The translations under genes and the position numbers were made by a program. From contig NC_089581.1 in assembly GCF_019320115.1 (NCBI RefSeq), forward strand, positions 15,153,100 to 15,217,099: a DNA stretch of 64,000 nt, given 5' to 3'. Position 1 is the first letter of the stretch, and each line of letters starts with the position of its first letter. Shown in pieces: positions 54,249 to 64,000 of the stretch. The DNA comes from Miscanthus floridulus (taxonomy: Eukaryota; Streptophyta; Magnoliopsida; Poales; Poaceae). The notes under the pieces are model-generated. The model was not told the DNA's origin, did no database searches, and saw nothing but the letters and a program-made list of their open reading frames with translations.

Positions 54249-54771
54249 TCGTCGTGAATTCCGGTTCTTCCTCTCCTAGCTACAGATATTCCTGAAACTC
54301 CGTGTGTCTGCACCATGAAAGAAAACAGGACTGTACGGTCAGCAATGGGTCCTTGGCGCCGCTGCGCGTGGACACGATGATGCATGAGGCCACATGGCAC
54401 ACCATTTCAATATCAGACCTGAGGTCACGGTTTTTTCAACTTCCCCGCGTCACACGGACCCACGGGCGCGCGCGGTGCCAACCGAGGATGGCCTGCGGTA
54501 CGGCACGTCACGGTGCTCGGTGGTTGCTGTGATCAGCAGGTGAGGTTGCGGCGATCCAGTGGCAGAGCATTCCAAGCATCGACATGCCGTTGTCTGCCCG
54601 GCGAGCGATCGCGTTTTTGCACGCGCTCCTCCGCCGATCACCGTCTATATTTCCGGCTTTTTGCCTGTCACTGGGCCCAACAATAAGAAACCGGCCATGG
54701 ACCCATGATCGTAACGCCTTTATACGGAGTAGACGATTGGAAACACTGCTCTGGTGAGTGTCAACTTGACT
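54249..54771. other. Intergenic DNA, no gene recognised
   Basis: GC content rises at 54420-54640. Only short chance ORFs without domains are seen. Confidence 0.5.
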
Positions 54772-55204
54772 GGGCCTCGTTGTTTAGTTAGTTTACTTCT
54801 GTCTCGTCGAATGTTTAGGCACATGTATAAAATATTAAATATAAACTAAAAATTAATTAATCATACAGTTTATGATTAATTTACGAGATGAATCTTTTTA
54901 GTCTAATTAGTCTATGATTTGGCAATGTGGTGCTACAATGGCCTCGTTCGCGTGCCTTTAAACCCGGCTTGATCCGCTTATTTTTTTATCCGGAACAATA
55001 TTTTTCTCTCACAAATTCATCCAGCATTCCTCCAAACCATCCAGATTCCTCCAGAATTCAGATAAGCGAACGGGGCCAGTAACGCACTTGCTAATTACAT
55101 ATTAATTAGATTTAATAAATTCGTCTCGTGGATTACTGACGGATTCTATAGTTTATTTTTTTATTAATATGTGAACACTCTGTACAGTACTTTTAATGAC
55201 GCCT
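54772..55204 (+). mobile_element. GGGCCTCGTTGTTTAG-type MITE, split by another MITE
   Basis: The interior (TTTACGAGATGAATCTTTTT, AGTCTAATTAGTCTATGATT, and beyond the insert ATATTAATTAGATTTAATAA and TTCGTCTCGTGGATTACTGA) is the same family as 32845-33112. It is interrupted at 54940-55077. The right end is approximate. Confidence 0.65.
54940..55077 (+). mobile_element. GGCC(C/T)(T/C)GTTCGC-type MITE nested in another MITE
   Basis: 138 bp. Left end GGCCTCGTTCGCG, right end GATAAGCGAACGGGGCC, family core ATTTTTCTCTCACAAATTC. No clean target duplication can be read at the split (flanks GCTACAAT and AGTAACGC). Confidence 0.75.
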
Positions 55205-56048
55205 GAAGTGACGTCAAAACTTTACGCCTAGATTTAAACTGCCGCGGAAGTAACGCTCCCGGCGGGGCCTCTCTGTCACAGTAGGCTCCCCATGCCCCGC
55301 TCGCTGCAGGGGGCGAGTGGGCACGCGCGACGCGTTCCTATGACTTTTTTTTTCTTCCTTCCCGGTGGGGAACCGGAGATGCGCCACCACCGCCACCGTC
55401 CACGCGCACGGCCGGGTCGGCGCACTGCCGGCCTTGGCCTTTCCTCCTCTTGCTCCTTTCCACCTGCTCTCTCCGCGTCTCGGCGTCCCCCATTTGGCCG
55501 GAGGGCGCCTCGACTCGGCTACGCAGCGATATCACACCCTCCTGCTCCGGTTTGACTCTGTCTGCGCCGTCGCCGCGCCCTCTCGCACCGCGGCTCCTTT
55601 GACCACACGGTCAACGTTCCACCAGGAATGTGGAGTCGTCGTTCGTTCCCTCTGCCCCTCTAGAGTCTCGATCGCACGAGCCGCCCGCGACTTTGCCTAT
55701 AGAATAATCGTAGTACGTACATGTGCATACTCCTACTCCGCAGCCATCTGTTCCGGCAAACTGCCCGCAATATAATTCTCTCGTGGGACGGTGCTCAATC
55801 ATCAGCCATTAAAAAACACACACAAATTGTCAGGATGTTCTTCTCCTGGACATATAGCGACGATCTAGCCTTATAATTGATAAATCATTAGAACACCGGG
55901 ATTTTTTATCTTTTGTTTGGACTCTGTATATTTATGGAGGTTGGAAATGAGCTCACAATTATTTTACCAACTCGATTAATGATTGTCAATCAATATGATT
56001 CTTTCTTCCTTATATTATAAAAAAAAGTATACAGAAAGGTTGCCGGGC
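55205..56048. other. GC-rich then AT-rich intergenic DNA, no gene recognised
   Basis: 55250-55700 is GC-rich and holds overlapping ORFs on both strands without domains. It could be a promoter or a lost first exon, but I see no splice-linked coding sequence nearby. Confidence 0.4.
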
Positions 56049-56140
56049 AACGGAGTGGCAGACAACCTGATTACACAAAAGGGAGATGACCTGGCAACCA
56101 TTCTGTGTAATCATGTAATCAGGTTGCCTGCCACTCCGTT
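56049..56140. repeat. Hairpin with 27-bp arms
   Basis: 56049-56075 (AACGGAGTGGCAGACAACCT, then GATTACA) is the reverse complement of 56114-56140 with one mismatch. The loop is 38 bases. RNA from either strand would fold into a near-perfect stem. Confidence 0.8.
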
Positions 56141-56521
56141 CGGCTGCTGGGTAAGCCAGCCGTTCGGGCTGTGGCTGCTGCCAGCGCAGGAGGGAAAAGC
56201 ACTGTAGGTACAGTGCGAACACAGTACGAGTTTCAACTATAATTCTTGAAAACGCAGCGTAATAAACATGTGTTACACGAGCAACGAATAAAAGAGCCTC
56301 TTTCATGATCCACTCACCCCTACTGTTTTTAAAACATGTACAACAGTATCTCTGCATTTTCCGTACAACATTTCAGTATCACTGAGACTGACAAACCCGC
56401 GCCGAAGATGGGCCCCGAATCCGCAGGCACATGCACAGCATATCACCATCCCAAAGATGATTGCGTCTTTTCTTCTGTGATTTTTGGAATGTACCACCTC
56501 TTTCCAGCGCACGCATGTTCA

Positions 56522-56537
56522 ATACCGAGACTGAATA
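56522..56537 (+). repeat. Target duplication of the SINE at 56538 (left)
   Basis: ATACCGAGACTGAATA, identical to 56699-56714. Confidence 0.9.
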
Positions 56538-56698
56538 AAGGACGTACCAGAGAGCTCCCGCTCTGTGCAGGGTCTGAGGAAGGGTGTCAGTGGCAAGCCT
56601 TACCCTCGCCTGTACAATACGAGGAGACCGCGACTCGAACCCGGAACCTTCTGGTCACAGGTAAGACTCTACCGCTTGCACCAGGCCCGCTCTTCTCG
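56538..56698 (-). mobile_element. tRNA-derived SINE, reverse orientation
   Basis: On the minus strand it begins AAGAGCGGGCCTGGTGCAAG (A box) and carries CCGGGTTCGAGTCGCGG (B box). It continues CGAGGGTAAGGCTTGCCACT to GGGAGCTCTCTGGTACGTCC. A 16-bp target duplication flanks it. It is about 80% similar by eye to the copy at 62002-62168. Confidence 0.88.
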
Positions 56699-56714
56699 AT
56701 ACCGAGACTGAATA

Positions 56715-56980
56715 CTACTACATTATAGTATAGCCTAGCATCTCCTGCAAAAACAAGGTTGAGTGTTATAAAAATTGGTATAGGTCACAATCATGAAGTG
56801 TCAATTCCACTTGCTGTGATTCATTTCTTTTATATTAAGGCAATTTTAAATTAGCTTCTTAGCTTGGTTCAAAAACTTTCCTTCACAAAAGGTCCAATGT
56901 TTTTTTTTTGGTTGGCAGGAAGCCATTTCAGTGTGCAAAAAGAAATCCACCGCTTGTGGTAACCTACTATACTACTATAG
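56715..56980. other. Intergenic DNA
   Basis: No feature seen. Confidence 0.5.
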
Positions 56981-57131
56981 TACTCCTTCCGTTCCAAATT
57001 ATAAGACATTTTGGTTTTTCTAGATAAGTTGCATTTGCTATGCACACAGATATACACTATGTCTAGATACATAGTAAAAGCAATGTATTTAGAAAAGTCA
57101 AAATATCTTATAATTTAGAACGGATTTAGTA
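56981..57131 (+). mobile_element. Stowaway-type MITE
   Basis: It starts TACTCCTTCCGTTCCAAATT and ends ATTTAGAACGGATTTAGTA, inverted. The interior ATAAGACATTTTGG pairs with CAAAATATCTTATA. TA target site. Confidence 0.82.
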
Positions 57132-57341
57132 TCTTGTTAAAGATATAAAATCGTGAACAGGACTGAAAAAGTACACGGCCGAGGCATTTTTTAAAACTAA
57201 CAGAGCTATTTTATTCCAAAAAATTTGCATGACAGACGTACTTAATGACTTGTTAAAGAGATTAAGAGAAAGAAAGGCTTACTTGTCAAATGGTCTTGAC
57301 ATTACAACTAGAATTACTGCTGCCCACATAGACAACAACTA

Positions 57342-60300
57342 CTAGCCATGACTTCTGGGATCAGGAACTTGATGAACTTTCCTAGATTCAGCACTCGAGA
57401 ACTGACCGACCACTCGTGCATGAGGTATATTGGGATCACCAGAAGCAAGTGCACCCACATTGTCAAGAAAATACTGTTTTGGAAGTCTCCCAACAACATT
57501 GCCTTCCTCATTGCCTTCCTTATCCAGAAACGCAAAGTGAGGAATGCCTTCCACCCCGAACTCATCAAGCTCTTGTTCCCACTTTGTATTGTCAACATTC
57601 AGCAGTACAAAATTGACACGGTCCCTGGAAAGAACGCTCAAGATGTGTAAATAGCATTGACAGGAATCTGATAAATAAAGACAACTAACTCAAAGATGAT
57701 CCTGGTCAATAATTATGTTTTGATGTTGGATATAATCATTGCGCCATTGATCATGGAAACATGGCAAATTGTAAACATAACTTCTATATTTGCAGTTTAT
57801 CCAGTTGAATTATAACAAGAAATTACAATAATTAAGCTATGTGATTCAGTAATCAGTATGCTTTGAATGATCAAGTGTGGAAAACCTATCCACACAGAAC
57901 TAGTTTCGATGGCAGTCCAGCTATAAGGTTTGTTCTTATCCTAGGATCATAAGGGATAAACACCACCAGGAGGACAGCTGGGCGGCTGTCAGCTGCTAGC
58001 TTGGTGATTATGACTCTTGGGGAGACTTGGATTATTCTTCTTAATTGCTTGATTGCATAAAACAGTATGTGCCCAGTAGCCATACCTTGCACAAATGAGC
58101 ACATAGCTTCCTAAAAATAGATCTAACCAACTCACAATAATCCTATCTTATCTAACTGGCTTAAGGCCTTATCTGAACTGATGGTGCCTGGCTGTGCCTG
58201 CCGTGCAGCAACTTGGATCCCAGCTGTCATGCCCATATCAAGGTTCGATCGAGTGTGGTTAATAGGATAGGCAACATAATAAAGCATGGACAAGCATTGA
58301 TTCTATGAAATGGACCACATTTGTTATTCCCAATCAAAGTTTAAAGTTCAGAAATGTGAAAAGTGGCGTGAAAACACAGTACTTGTATTGTTGTTCAACT
58401 TTGTAGATATCTGGAGCTAATTCTCTGCAGACTTCACACCAGTCCGCATAAAACTCAACAACAGTGGGCTTGCCATTTGAAAGAGCCTGCAGATGAACTT
58501 ATCAGGTTAAATTTAAGCATTTATGGTGAAGAAAAACATCTACAAAATGATGTGATTCCAGCTTAGCAGGGTTTTTGGTCAAAACCAATTCAACATAGTG
58601 AACTGAATGTCGCCCTGCTAATGGGCTGAGAACCGAACTGTACCCACACCACACCATTTAACTAATGCACGTGAACCCAATTTGTCTCCACTCCGCTTCT
58701 TCCCTCTTCTAAACCAATCGAAGCCAACCTGAAGTAGTATTTCACGCCCAATCAAACCCATCCATTTCTAAAATTATGGTTTAAAACCAATGACACCCCA
58801 TTTCCCAGCTACGGTTTCGTGCCCATGTAGCACCCGTGTACTGCAGTTGCGCAGTACTAGTCCTGCTAGTTGTTCGTCCATCTAGAAGCAACCATTGATG
58901 AGTTCAGAGAAGAAGACTTTTATTTATTTATTTTGCTTGTCATCGCTGTTGGCATGGGAGCCAGAGACTGTTGTCCAGCGGACGGGCCTCGGTGACGGCG
59001 ACCAGCGTCAGGGCCGGCTCCATGCGAGCAATGACCGGCTGCGTACGCACTGCTGCTCCATGGCTTGAGTGACGACGTCGGCCAGAACTCGCCATATGAC
59101 GCCATGGGTGCACAACGACGGCGGCCAAAGCTCGCCATGACGCCATGGATGCACGGGACGGCGCCCCACCCAGCGACTGCACGCCCCTCTGTACAAGGAT
59201 GCTGTTCGGCAGTGGCGAAATGGCGTCAGGCTTGCTGCGGCTCTTGCTACCAGCGGCGGTCCACTTCTGTCTTCTTGGCTGTTATCAACTCCACGGCGGA
59301 GGAAACGGAGTGGCGCTGCTGGACTTCAAGGGTGCACTAGAGGAAGTGGACAACCGCCTCTGTGACCGGCGTCGTCCTCTGCGCTCAAGGGCCCATATCC
59401 CCGACCTCGCCGCCTGTCGCCAACTAAAACTGAACCATTAAAACCCAGTCCAAACCAACCCTGACTGTTTTCTCTGGTTATCCAAACCAAACCAAACCAT
59501 TGCAAAGACCAATCCATTTACAACCAACCCAAACGACCCCAAAGCAGAAACCAATCCATTAAAACTGTATCAGCCCAAACCATTAGCAGGGTGAACTGAA
59601 TGGAACAGGATGATCTGAAGAATGTTAGTAACATCATGACAGGAGCTAGATTAATCGTGTATTAAGCAAATAATACCAATACGACTTGAAGAAATCAACG
59701 ATGCATGGATTCAATAACCGGTCAGCAAAAAGAAGAAAAATACATTGTTTTGTCTATTAAAATTATTCCTTTCCAGGCAGTTATTATTCTGCATATCATG
59801 AGCAGCACCTGCAAATTTCTAATTACCAGCTAATTACTTTTGTTTTTGGAAACCAACCAATTAACTAAATAGACACAAAGCGTAGTATCAGTTCAAGTAT
59901 AGTACATAACATCTCAACTCTAGTATTTTCACCAGGCACACAATCCACATCAAGTACAAAAATGCTAACCTCTTCATATGGCACCGCATTGGCTGCAAGA
60001 TCTTTAAGAGATGCCTCGCTAAGATTGAGCCTCTGGGATGCAAAGAGAGCCACCGCCCCAAGAGTAGACAGTAGTGCTACCCTTCTGTTGAGATCCTTAT
60101 TTGGGAGAGCTGGAAGCCCAGCATCCTGGGGTGTACTAGTCCGAGCCTCTTCTTCGGTAGACTCAGCTTTCACAGCTTGCTCATCCTATGAAAAGGAAAA
60201 AACCACGTCACTCCACACTTCTCATTGGGTGATTGGCATATAACCTAGCAAGAGTAGTATTGACTCAAGATTGAAAAATTCCAGCAACTTGTTTGTGCCT

Positions 60301-61278
60301 TCTACCATCTACACAGGTTAGGAGTTCTAGCAGACTATGATTTTGCTCGGATTACTCTGAAGAACAATAATCTCCACGGGTTCATTTCGCGTGCAGGGAT
60401 ATAAAAATACGAGAAATTCAGGTAGTCTGACCTTTGGTGTGCTATGAAAACCAATATTCGAAATAGCGGGATTTAGCCTCAGCTACAGCAGGCTTTACCG
60501 TTTCAGGAGGTGTGCGCTACAGGAAAATTTCCGCTATTAGCGCGCTATATCCACTAAACGCATGTTGATTTAGCGCCGCTATTGAGCAAAATTCTGCATG
60601 GGCTTTTATTTCCCTCAGCTCAATTCACGCACAAGCCTAAATCAGCTCAATACACGCCGTGGAATGTGTCGCACGCAGTAACCCTATCCATTATATCTTT
60701 CCTCTCCGAGTTCGCGAGGAGTGCTGGCGGCGGCGCAGGCTATTGTTGCTGCTGCGACCGGCAGGAGTGCAGAACCGGCGAGGGGCGGCTGGAGTGCGGG
60801 CAGCGGCTGCTGTTACTGCGAGGGGTGCCGCCGCGACAACGCGGGCGACGGCGAGCGGCGGCGGCGGCGGATGTTGCTGCGAGGGGCGGCAGCAAGCGGC
60901 GGACCGCGAGAGTGCTGGCGGCGGCGAGCTACGACAGCGGCTGCTGCTGTTGCTGCGAGGGGCGGCGGCAAGCGGCTGGCCGCGAGAGTGCAGGCGGCTG
61001 CTGTTGCTGCGACGTCCATGTCCCAGTCCCAGCCAGAAGGCAAGATTCCTCCCATTCTTGTTTAGCCGTCGCTTAGCTCGCTAATTAGAACATTGATGAA
61101 AACGCACCGTCTCTGGCTCCGCGGAGTCGGGCGGCGCGACGCAGGCGAGGGTCCTTGGCTGGCGCAGGCCCCACCGCGGCCGCAGGCGGAGCGAAGAGGA
61201 CGGACGGGAGCAGCATCGGACTTCGGCGAGGCTCGGCGAGAGAAGGCCGGAACACCTCGATGAGGCCATGCTCGCCAT
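57342..61278 (-). CDS. HCF164: Thylakoid thioredoxin-like protein HCF164, four exons
   Basis: HCF164 is a membrane-anchored thioredoxin-like protein on the lumen side of thylakoids. It passes electrons from CCDA to targets needed for cytochrome b6f assembly. Exons (minus) are 61278-61108, 60185-59970, 58486-58383 and 57624-57342. All borders are GT/AG and the frame is kept, giving 257 residues. Residues 1 to about 50 ([20 protein letters not shown]) look like a transit peptide; a second Met at residue 4 could also start. [19 protein letters not shown] (about 92-110) is the membrane segment. The thioredoxin motif is FYADWCEVC with Cys146 and Cys149. [20 protein letters not shown] and [12 protein letters not shown] follow, with cis-Pro192. 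All key residues are intact, so the gene is probably active. Intron 2 holds a DNA transposon and intron 1 a GC-rich repeat. Identity is by recognition of the WCEVC region and domain order. Confidence 0.93.
58610..59591. mobile_element. Non-autonomous DNA transposon in HCF164 intron 2 (982 bp)
   Basis: Inverted ends are CCCTGCTAATGGGCTGA (from 58613) and ...CAGCCCAAACCATTAGCAGGG. TGAACTGAATG lies at both sides (58599-58609 and 59592-59602). Subterminal phrases such as AACCAATCCATT and CCAAACCA recur many times, as in hAT elements, while the length of the flanking repeat leaves hAT or Mutator open. A GC-rich core (58930-59420) contains MASFGRR- and [21 protein letters not shown] chance or captured ORFs. 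No transposase is present. Confidence 0.7.
60720..61060. repeat. GC-rich repeat region in HCF164 intron 1
   Basis: TTGCTGCGAGGGGCGGC and AAGCGGC.G.CCGCGAGAGTG recur at about 60865, 60950 and, in part, 61000 and 60810. On its left (60455-60590) are phrases such as TTAGCGCGCTATATCC and TAGCGCCGCTATT typical of transposon ends. It may be one GC-rich insert, but exact ends and duplication are not visible. Long ORFs here reflect trinucleotide composition. Confidence 0.55.
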
Positions 61279-61665
61279 TTCTCTCTCTAGATTTTGCAGC
61301 TTTGCCTCGGCACGCAGCAGAGTCAAACCCGGAGGCGGAGGAGAAGTGGAGAACTGGAGAAGGATGATGTGGGTGGCCAGTGTGGCGCCACGCCGCCCGG
61401 AAATCGTGCGATGCATGGGAGCTGGGCTATTCTGGCCTTCTGGGGTTTGGGAAAGCCCAACGTGTAAGGCAGCGAAGCAACAATCCAATGGTTCCATACC
61501 GCACGAAGAACACCAATCGGCCAATAGGGGTGACATGTCCGATGTCCGGCCCAATAAGACCACGTACGGACCCTTCTTTTTTCATCAAAGCAAAGATACT
61601 CCTTTTCTTTATAGTATAGTATAACAAACAAAAATGATAGTGCCTTGTAACGAGACATACACTTT
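61279..61665 (-). promoter_or_regulatory. HCF164 5' UTR and probable promoter
   Basis: This lies between the HCF164 start codon and a MITE. Minus-strand CCAAT/TATA candidates (TATACTATAAAG near 61615) would give a long 5' UTR. No element is certain. Confidence 0.4.
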
Positions 61666-61930
61666 GGCCCCCTTGGCAGGGCTCTTGAGGCTTCGGCTCC
61701 TACACTGTAGCGGCCTGTCGGCCGCCCACGAGCCGATAGGCAACACTGTAGCAGGAGCCGCCGGAGCCCGAAGAACGAGCTTCTCCGGCTCCGTGAACAG
61801 TACCCGAGCTATAGTGAGAGAACAAAGGAGGAGAGAGAAAATCAGCTCTGAGCTACAGTGTTCCTACAGTGATATGCGCAGTGATTGTCGGGCGGAGCCG
61901 GAGCTGCCCAGAGCCGTGCCAAAGGAGGCC
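61666..61930 (+). mobile_element. GGCC(C/T)CCTTTGGCA-type MITE (265 bp)
   Basis: Ends GGCCCCCTTGGCAGGGCTC and GAGCCGTGCCAAAGGAGGCC are inverted. The interior has paired CACTGTAGC and CTACAGTG motifs and GCCGGAG runs. TTT lies on both sides. Superfamily not settled. Confidence 0.75.
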
Positions 61931-61983
61931 TTTATTGCATATAGTCATCTAGCTGACTTGTCGCTCGAAAATTTATAAAACAA

Positions 61984-62001
61984 CCACGTCATGCTTTAAT
62001 T
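61984..62001 (+). repeat. Target duplication of the SINE at 62002 (left)
   Basis: CCACGTCATGCTTTAATT, identical to 62169-62186. Confidence 0.92.
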
Positions 62002-62168
62002 AAAGGGCGTCCCCAGTGTAGAGAGCTCCCGCTCTGTGCGGGGTCAGGGAAAGGGTGTTAGTGGCAAGCCTTACCCTCGCCTGTGCAATACGAGGAGACC
62101 ACGACTCAAACCTAGAACCTTCCGGTCATAGGCAGTAAGACTCTACCGCTTGTACCAGGCCCGCCCTT
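62002..62168 (-). mobile_element. tRNA-derived SINE, reverse orientation
   Basis: On the minus strand it has the head AAGGGCGGGCCTGGTACAAG and a degenerate B box (AGGTTTGAGTCGTGG), and the tail GGGAGCTCTCTACACTGG. A perfect 18-bp target duplication flanks it. Same family as 56538-56698. Confidence 0.9.
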
Positions 62169-62186
62169 CCACGTCATGCTTTAATT

Positions 62187-63929
62187 CATCTCAAGATTAA
62201 TATTATGTCTCGACATGTGATACTCTAAGACATATGGGTATATGAGTCTTATAGATTTGTCCAATGATATCATGCGTTCGTAAGGAAAAGGTTAATTTTA
62301 CCTCTCAGAACTAAATCATGATATGATTTTCCTCGTCAAACTCTAGAACCAAACATCTTACGTCGTGATCTGATCTTCCTCGTCGACAAGTAAAATGCTA
62401 ATTGCATCTTAAAAATAGACTTAGCTCTAACACATGCTTATACATTGATTAGGAAGTTTCCTTTTTTTTTTTGGATATTTGTCTAAATTTGTTAAGGCCA
62501 AATCTATTTTAAGCTTCTAGATATATTTTCATGAACTCTACGTATTTTACTTGGATCCTATCCTAATCCATCTCTATAATTTTTGTCATTATTTTTAGAC
62601 GGTTAGAGACACCTTCTATGGTTTAAAAATATTATCATGTATTTACCAATTTTTTTAGCGAAAAAGTAGACACCGCCTTTAAAACCACTAGATAATTTGA
62701 ATGGCTTTTTAGGGGGATAATTTGAATGGTTTATTTTTTGAGGGGTCAGGAGTTAGATTCGAGGAGAAAAACAGATTACGGTCAGTCGGTCACATTCCTT
62801 ATACGTAAAGAGGACGAGTAAACGCACGATAGCAAACCAAACCAGCTCAGCCCAATAAGGTGTCTGAGATTTGCGGCCCAGTGAGCCCAACGCACGGACC
62901 CTTCAAGATTCAATCCATCCATCCATCCATCCGTAATAATATCCCGAAAACCTCCACAAAATTGCCTCGTCTATCTTTTCGCTTCGCCGTTCCCACGCGC
63001 GGACGCGCCCGCGACAAATCGTCCGGAATCCCCCCGCTTCACCGCCAAAAATCGGCCGTGCGCCCCGCGACTTGGGCACGGCCGGAGCCTGCGGCCGAGG
63101 ATTCCACCTCTCTTCTTCTCCGATCTCTAATCCATCAGCAAGAATTCGTGTCCCCAGACGAAAAAAAAAGAACAGGCAACGGATTAGGTCCCGGCGCGCG
63201 TATGATTGACGCCGCGTGCGCGCGCGCATCGCTCGCCCGGCCCGCCCACTCATAGGCAAGCGGAAAGTGCCAGCGATTGCGATGCCGCGCACGATCATTC
63301 TGTCGCCGGCCGGCTGGCCGCTCGTTCGTTCGTTGCCCGTTTGCCACGCTTGCGTGCCATCCTGCCCTGCCAAGCTGGGCTGCCTTGTCTCTGCATGCCC
63401 CGTTGCTTGTCGCGGCCCCATCGTCTTTGATCCCTGCCAACCAGCTTTTGCACGAAAACAAATGGGAAAAATCAATCGAAACGAACTGCTGGGGGCCAAT
63501 GATGGGCAGTGGTTGGGGTTACTTATTCATCTGCCAGAGGAATTTTAAGTCCTGCGAGAAGCCAAGGGCCACATTTGCCAGACGACTAGATCTGACAGCG
63601 TCTTCTGAATCTCTAGCCAGCCAGCCGTGATGCGTGTCAATGCATGCGGCCATTAGTCCTGATCGTTCCACTAATGCAGCCAATTCTTGAGCACCATGTG
63701 AGCCTACAGTGGTTTTCCAATCGTCGCTCTCTGCAGAGGAGAAACGTAATATAAGAGTTGTTAATAGAATGCTGATCGTTTTGTTTAGTCTCGTCACCTT
63801 TGTCCCTTGCGATGTACACTTTACTGCTGTAACATTCTGTAGCGGAATGTTTCACCCTAAACTTTCTGCCGGCATAAGACTAGTTCCTTACATGCTTGTC
63901 GTTGTGTTCCGCCGTTACTGATTGACGAT
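62187..63929. other. Intergenic DNA with a GC-rich block, no gene recognised
   Basis: 62187-62950 is AT-rich. 62950-63430 is GC-rich with overlapping ORFs on several frames and no domain. A (CCAT)n run is at 62917-62931. It could be the 5' region of a gene beyond the edge. Confidence 0.4.
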
Positions 63930-64000
63930 GGCCCTGGTCGCTTAGCTAGAAACACGAGCTGAAAAGTACTGTTGGCTGATTTGTTGTAAGAAAAAAATAT
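63930..64000 (+). mobile_element. GGCCCTG(G/T)TCGCT-type MITE, cut by the window edge
   Basis: It starts GGCCCTGGTCGCTTAGCTAG and reaches the family core CTGATTTGTTGTAAGAAAAA. The right end is outside. Confidence 0.65.

Noticed and set aside
55214..55775. Possible lost gene exon
   Set aside because: It is GC-rich with competing ORFs on both strands, no domain and no adjoining exon.
56538..56698. Possible tRNA gene (A and B boxes)
   Set aside because: There is no cloverleaf or anticodon arm. The target duplication and a second copy at 62002 show it is a SINE.
60582..61084. ORFs of 110-164 codons in HCF164 intron 1
   Set aside because: They consist of Ala/Gly/Arg/Cys runs from trinucleotide repeats and lie inside an intron of a well-supported gene.
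62903..63499. 198-codon minus-strand ORF near the right end
   Set aside because: Several frames are open in this GC-rich block on both strands, and none shows a domain or splice-linked partner.

Overview
The window is plant nuclear DNA, most likely from a panicoid grass of the sorghum/maize/sugarcane type. Three spliced or intronless plant genes sit in a deep nest of LTR retrotransposons, MITEs, SINEs and other transposons. The grass assignment rests on the kinds of repeat (long LTRs of the SIRE/Maximus type, a Gypsy element with an antisense gene, GGCC-ended MITEs, tRNA-derived SINEs) and on the GC-rich intronless CYP74 gene. It is an inference, not a database match.

Bases 1-18300 are retrotransposon. 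They hold the 3' end of an element with a 1587-bp LTR (TGAAAG...CTTTCA), a second LTR piece of the same class in reverse, a long Gypsy LTR, a decayed Gypsy pol fragment (8023-10027), and a decayed chromovirus-like element (10028-17931) whose 3' LTR is split by a solo LTR with a 5-bp target duplication. Bases 18300-21480 are AT-rich and then purine-rich intergenic DNA.

Bases 21824-27031 are a seven-exon gene for proteasome assembly chaperone 2 (PSMG2/PAC2). It has been hit three times. A SINE landed on the intron 3/exon 4 border and its target duplication rebuilt the splice acceptor. A 1.6-kb Mutator-like element with a GC-rich interior then landed in the SINE's T tail. A young 1353-bp Gypsy deletion derivative (two 433-bp LTRs, TSD CTGAG) interrupts exon 6. 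Bases 30847-32385 (minus) are an intact intronless allene oxide synthase (CYP74A) gene of the jasmonate pathway.

Bases 33530-49849 are a SIRE-like solo LTR in reverse orientation, split by a complete 13.9-kb Gypsy element (35393-49336, TSD ATCCT). That element carries decayed gag, protease, RT, RNase H and integrase on the plus strand. On the minus strand, downstream of integrase, it carries a separate multi-part gene with a putative-gypsy-type-transposon domain, an acidic repeat segment and a coiled-coil tail, an arrangement known from the Tat/Grande group. Bases 49850-57340 hold a LINE 3' fragment, several MITEs, a SINE and a hairpin.

Bases 57342-61278 (minus) are a four-exon gene for the thylakoid thioredoxin-like protein HCF164, with a 982-bp DNA transposon in intron 2. 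The last 2.7 kb hold another SINE, MITEs and GC-rich DNA in which I recognise no gene. The three host genes act in proteasome assembly, jasmonate synthesis and cytochrome b6f assembly. Nothing suggests they work together.
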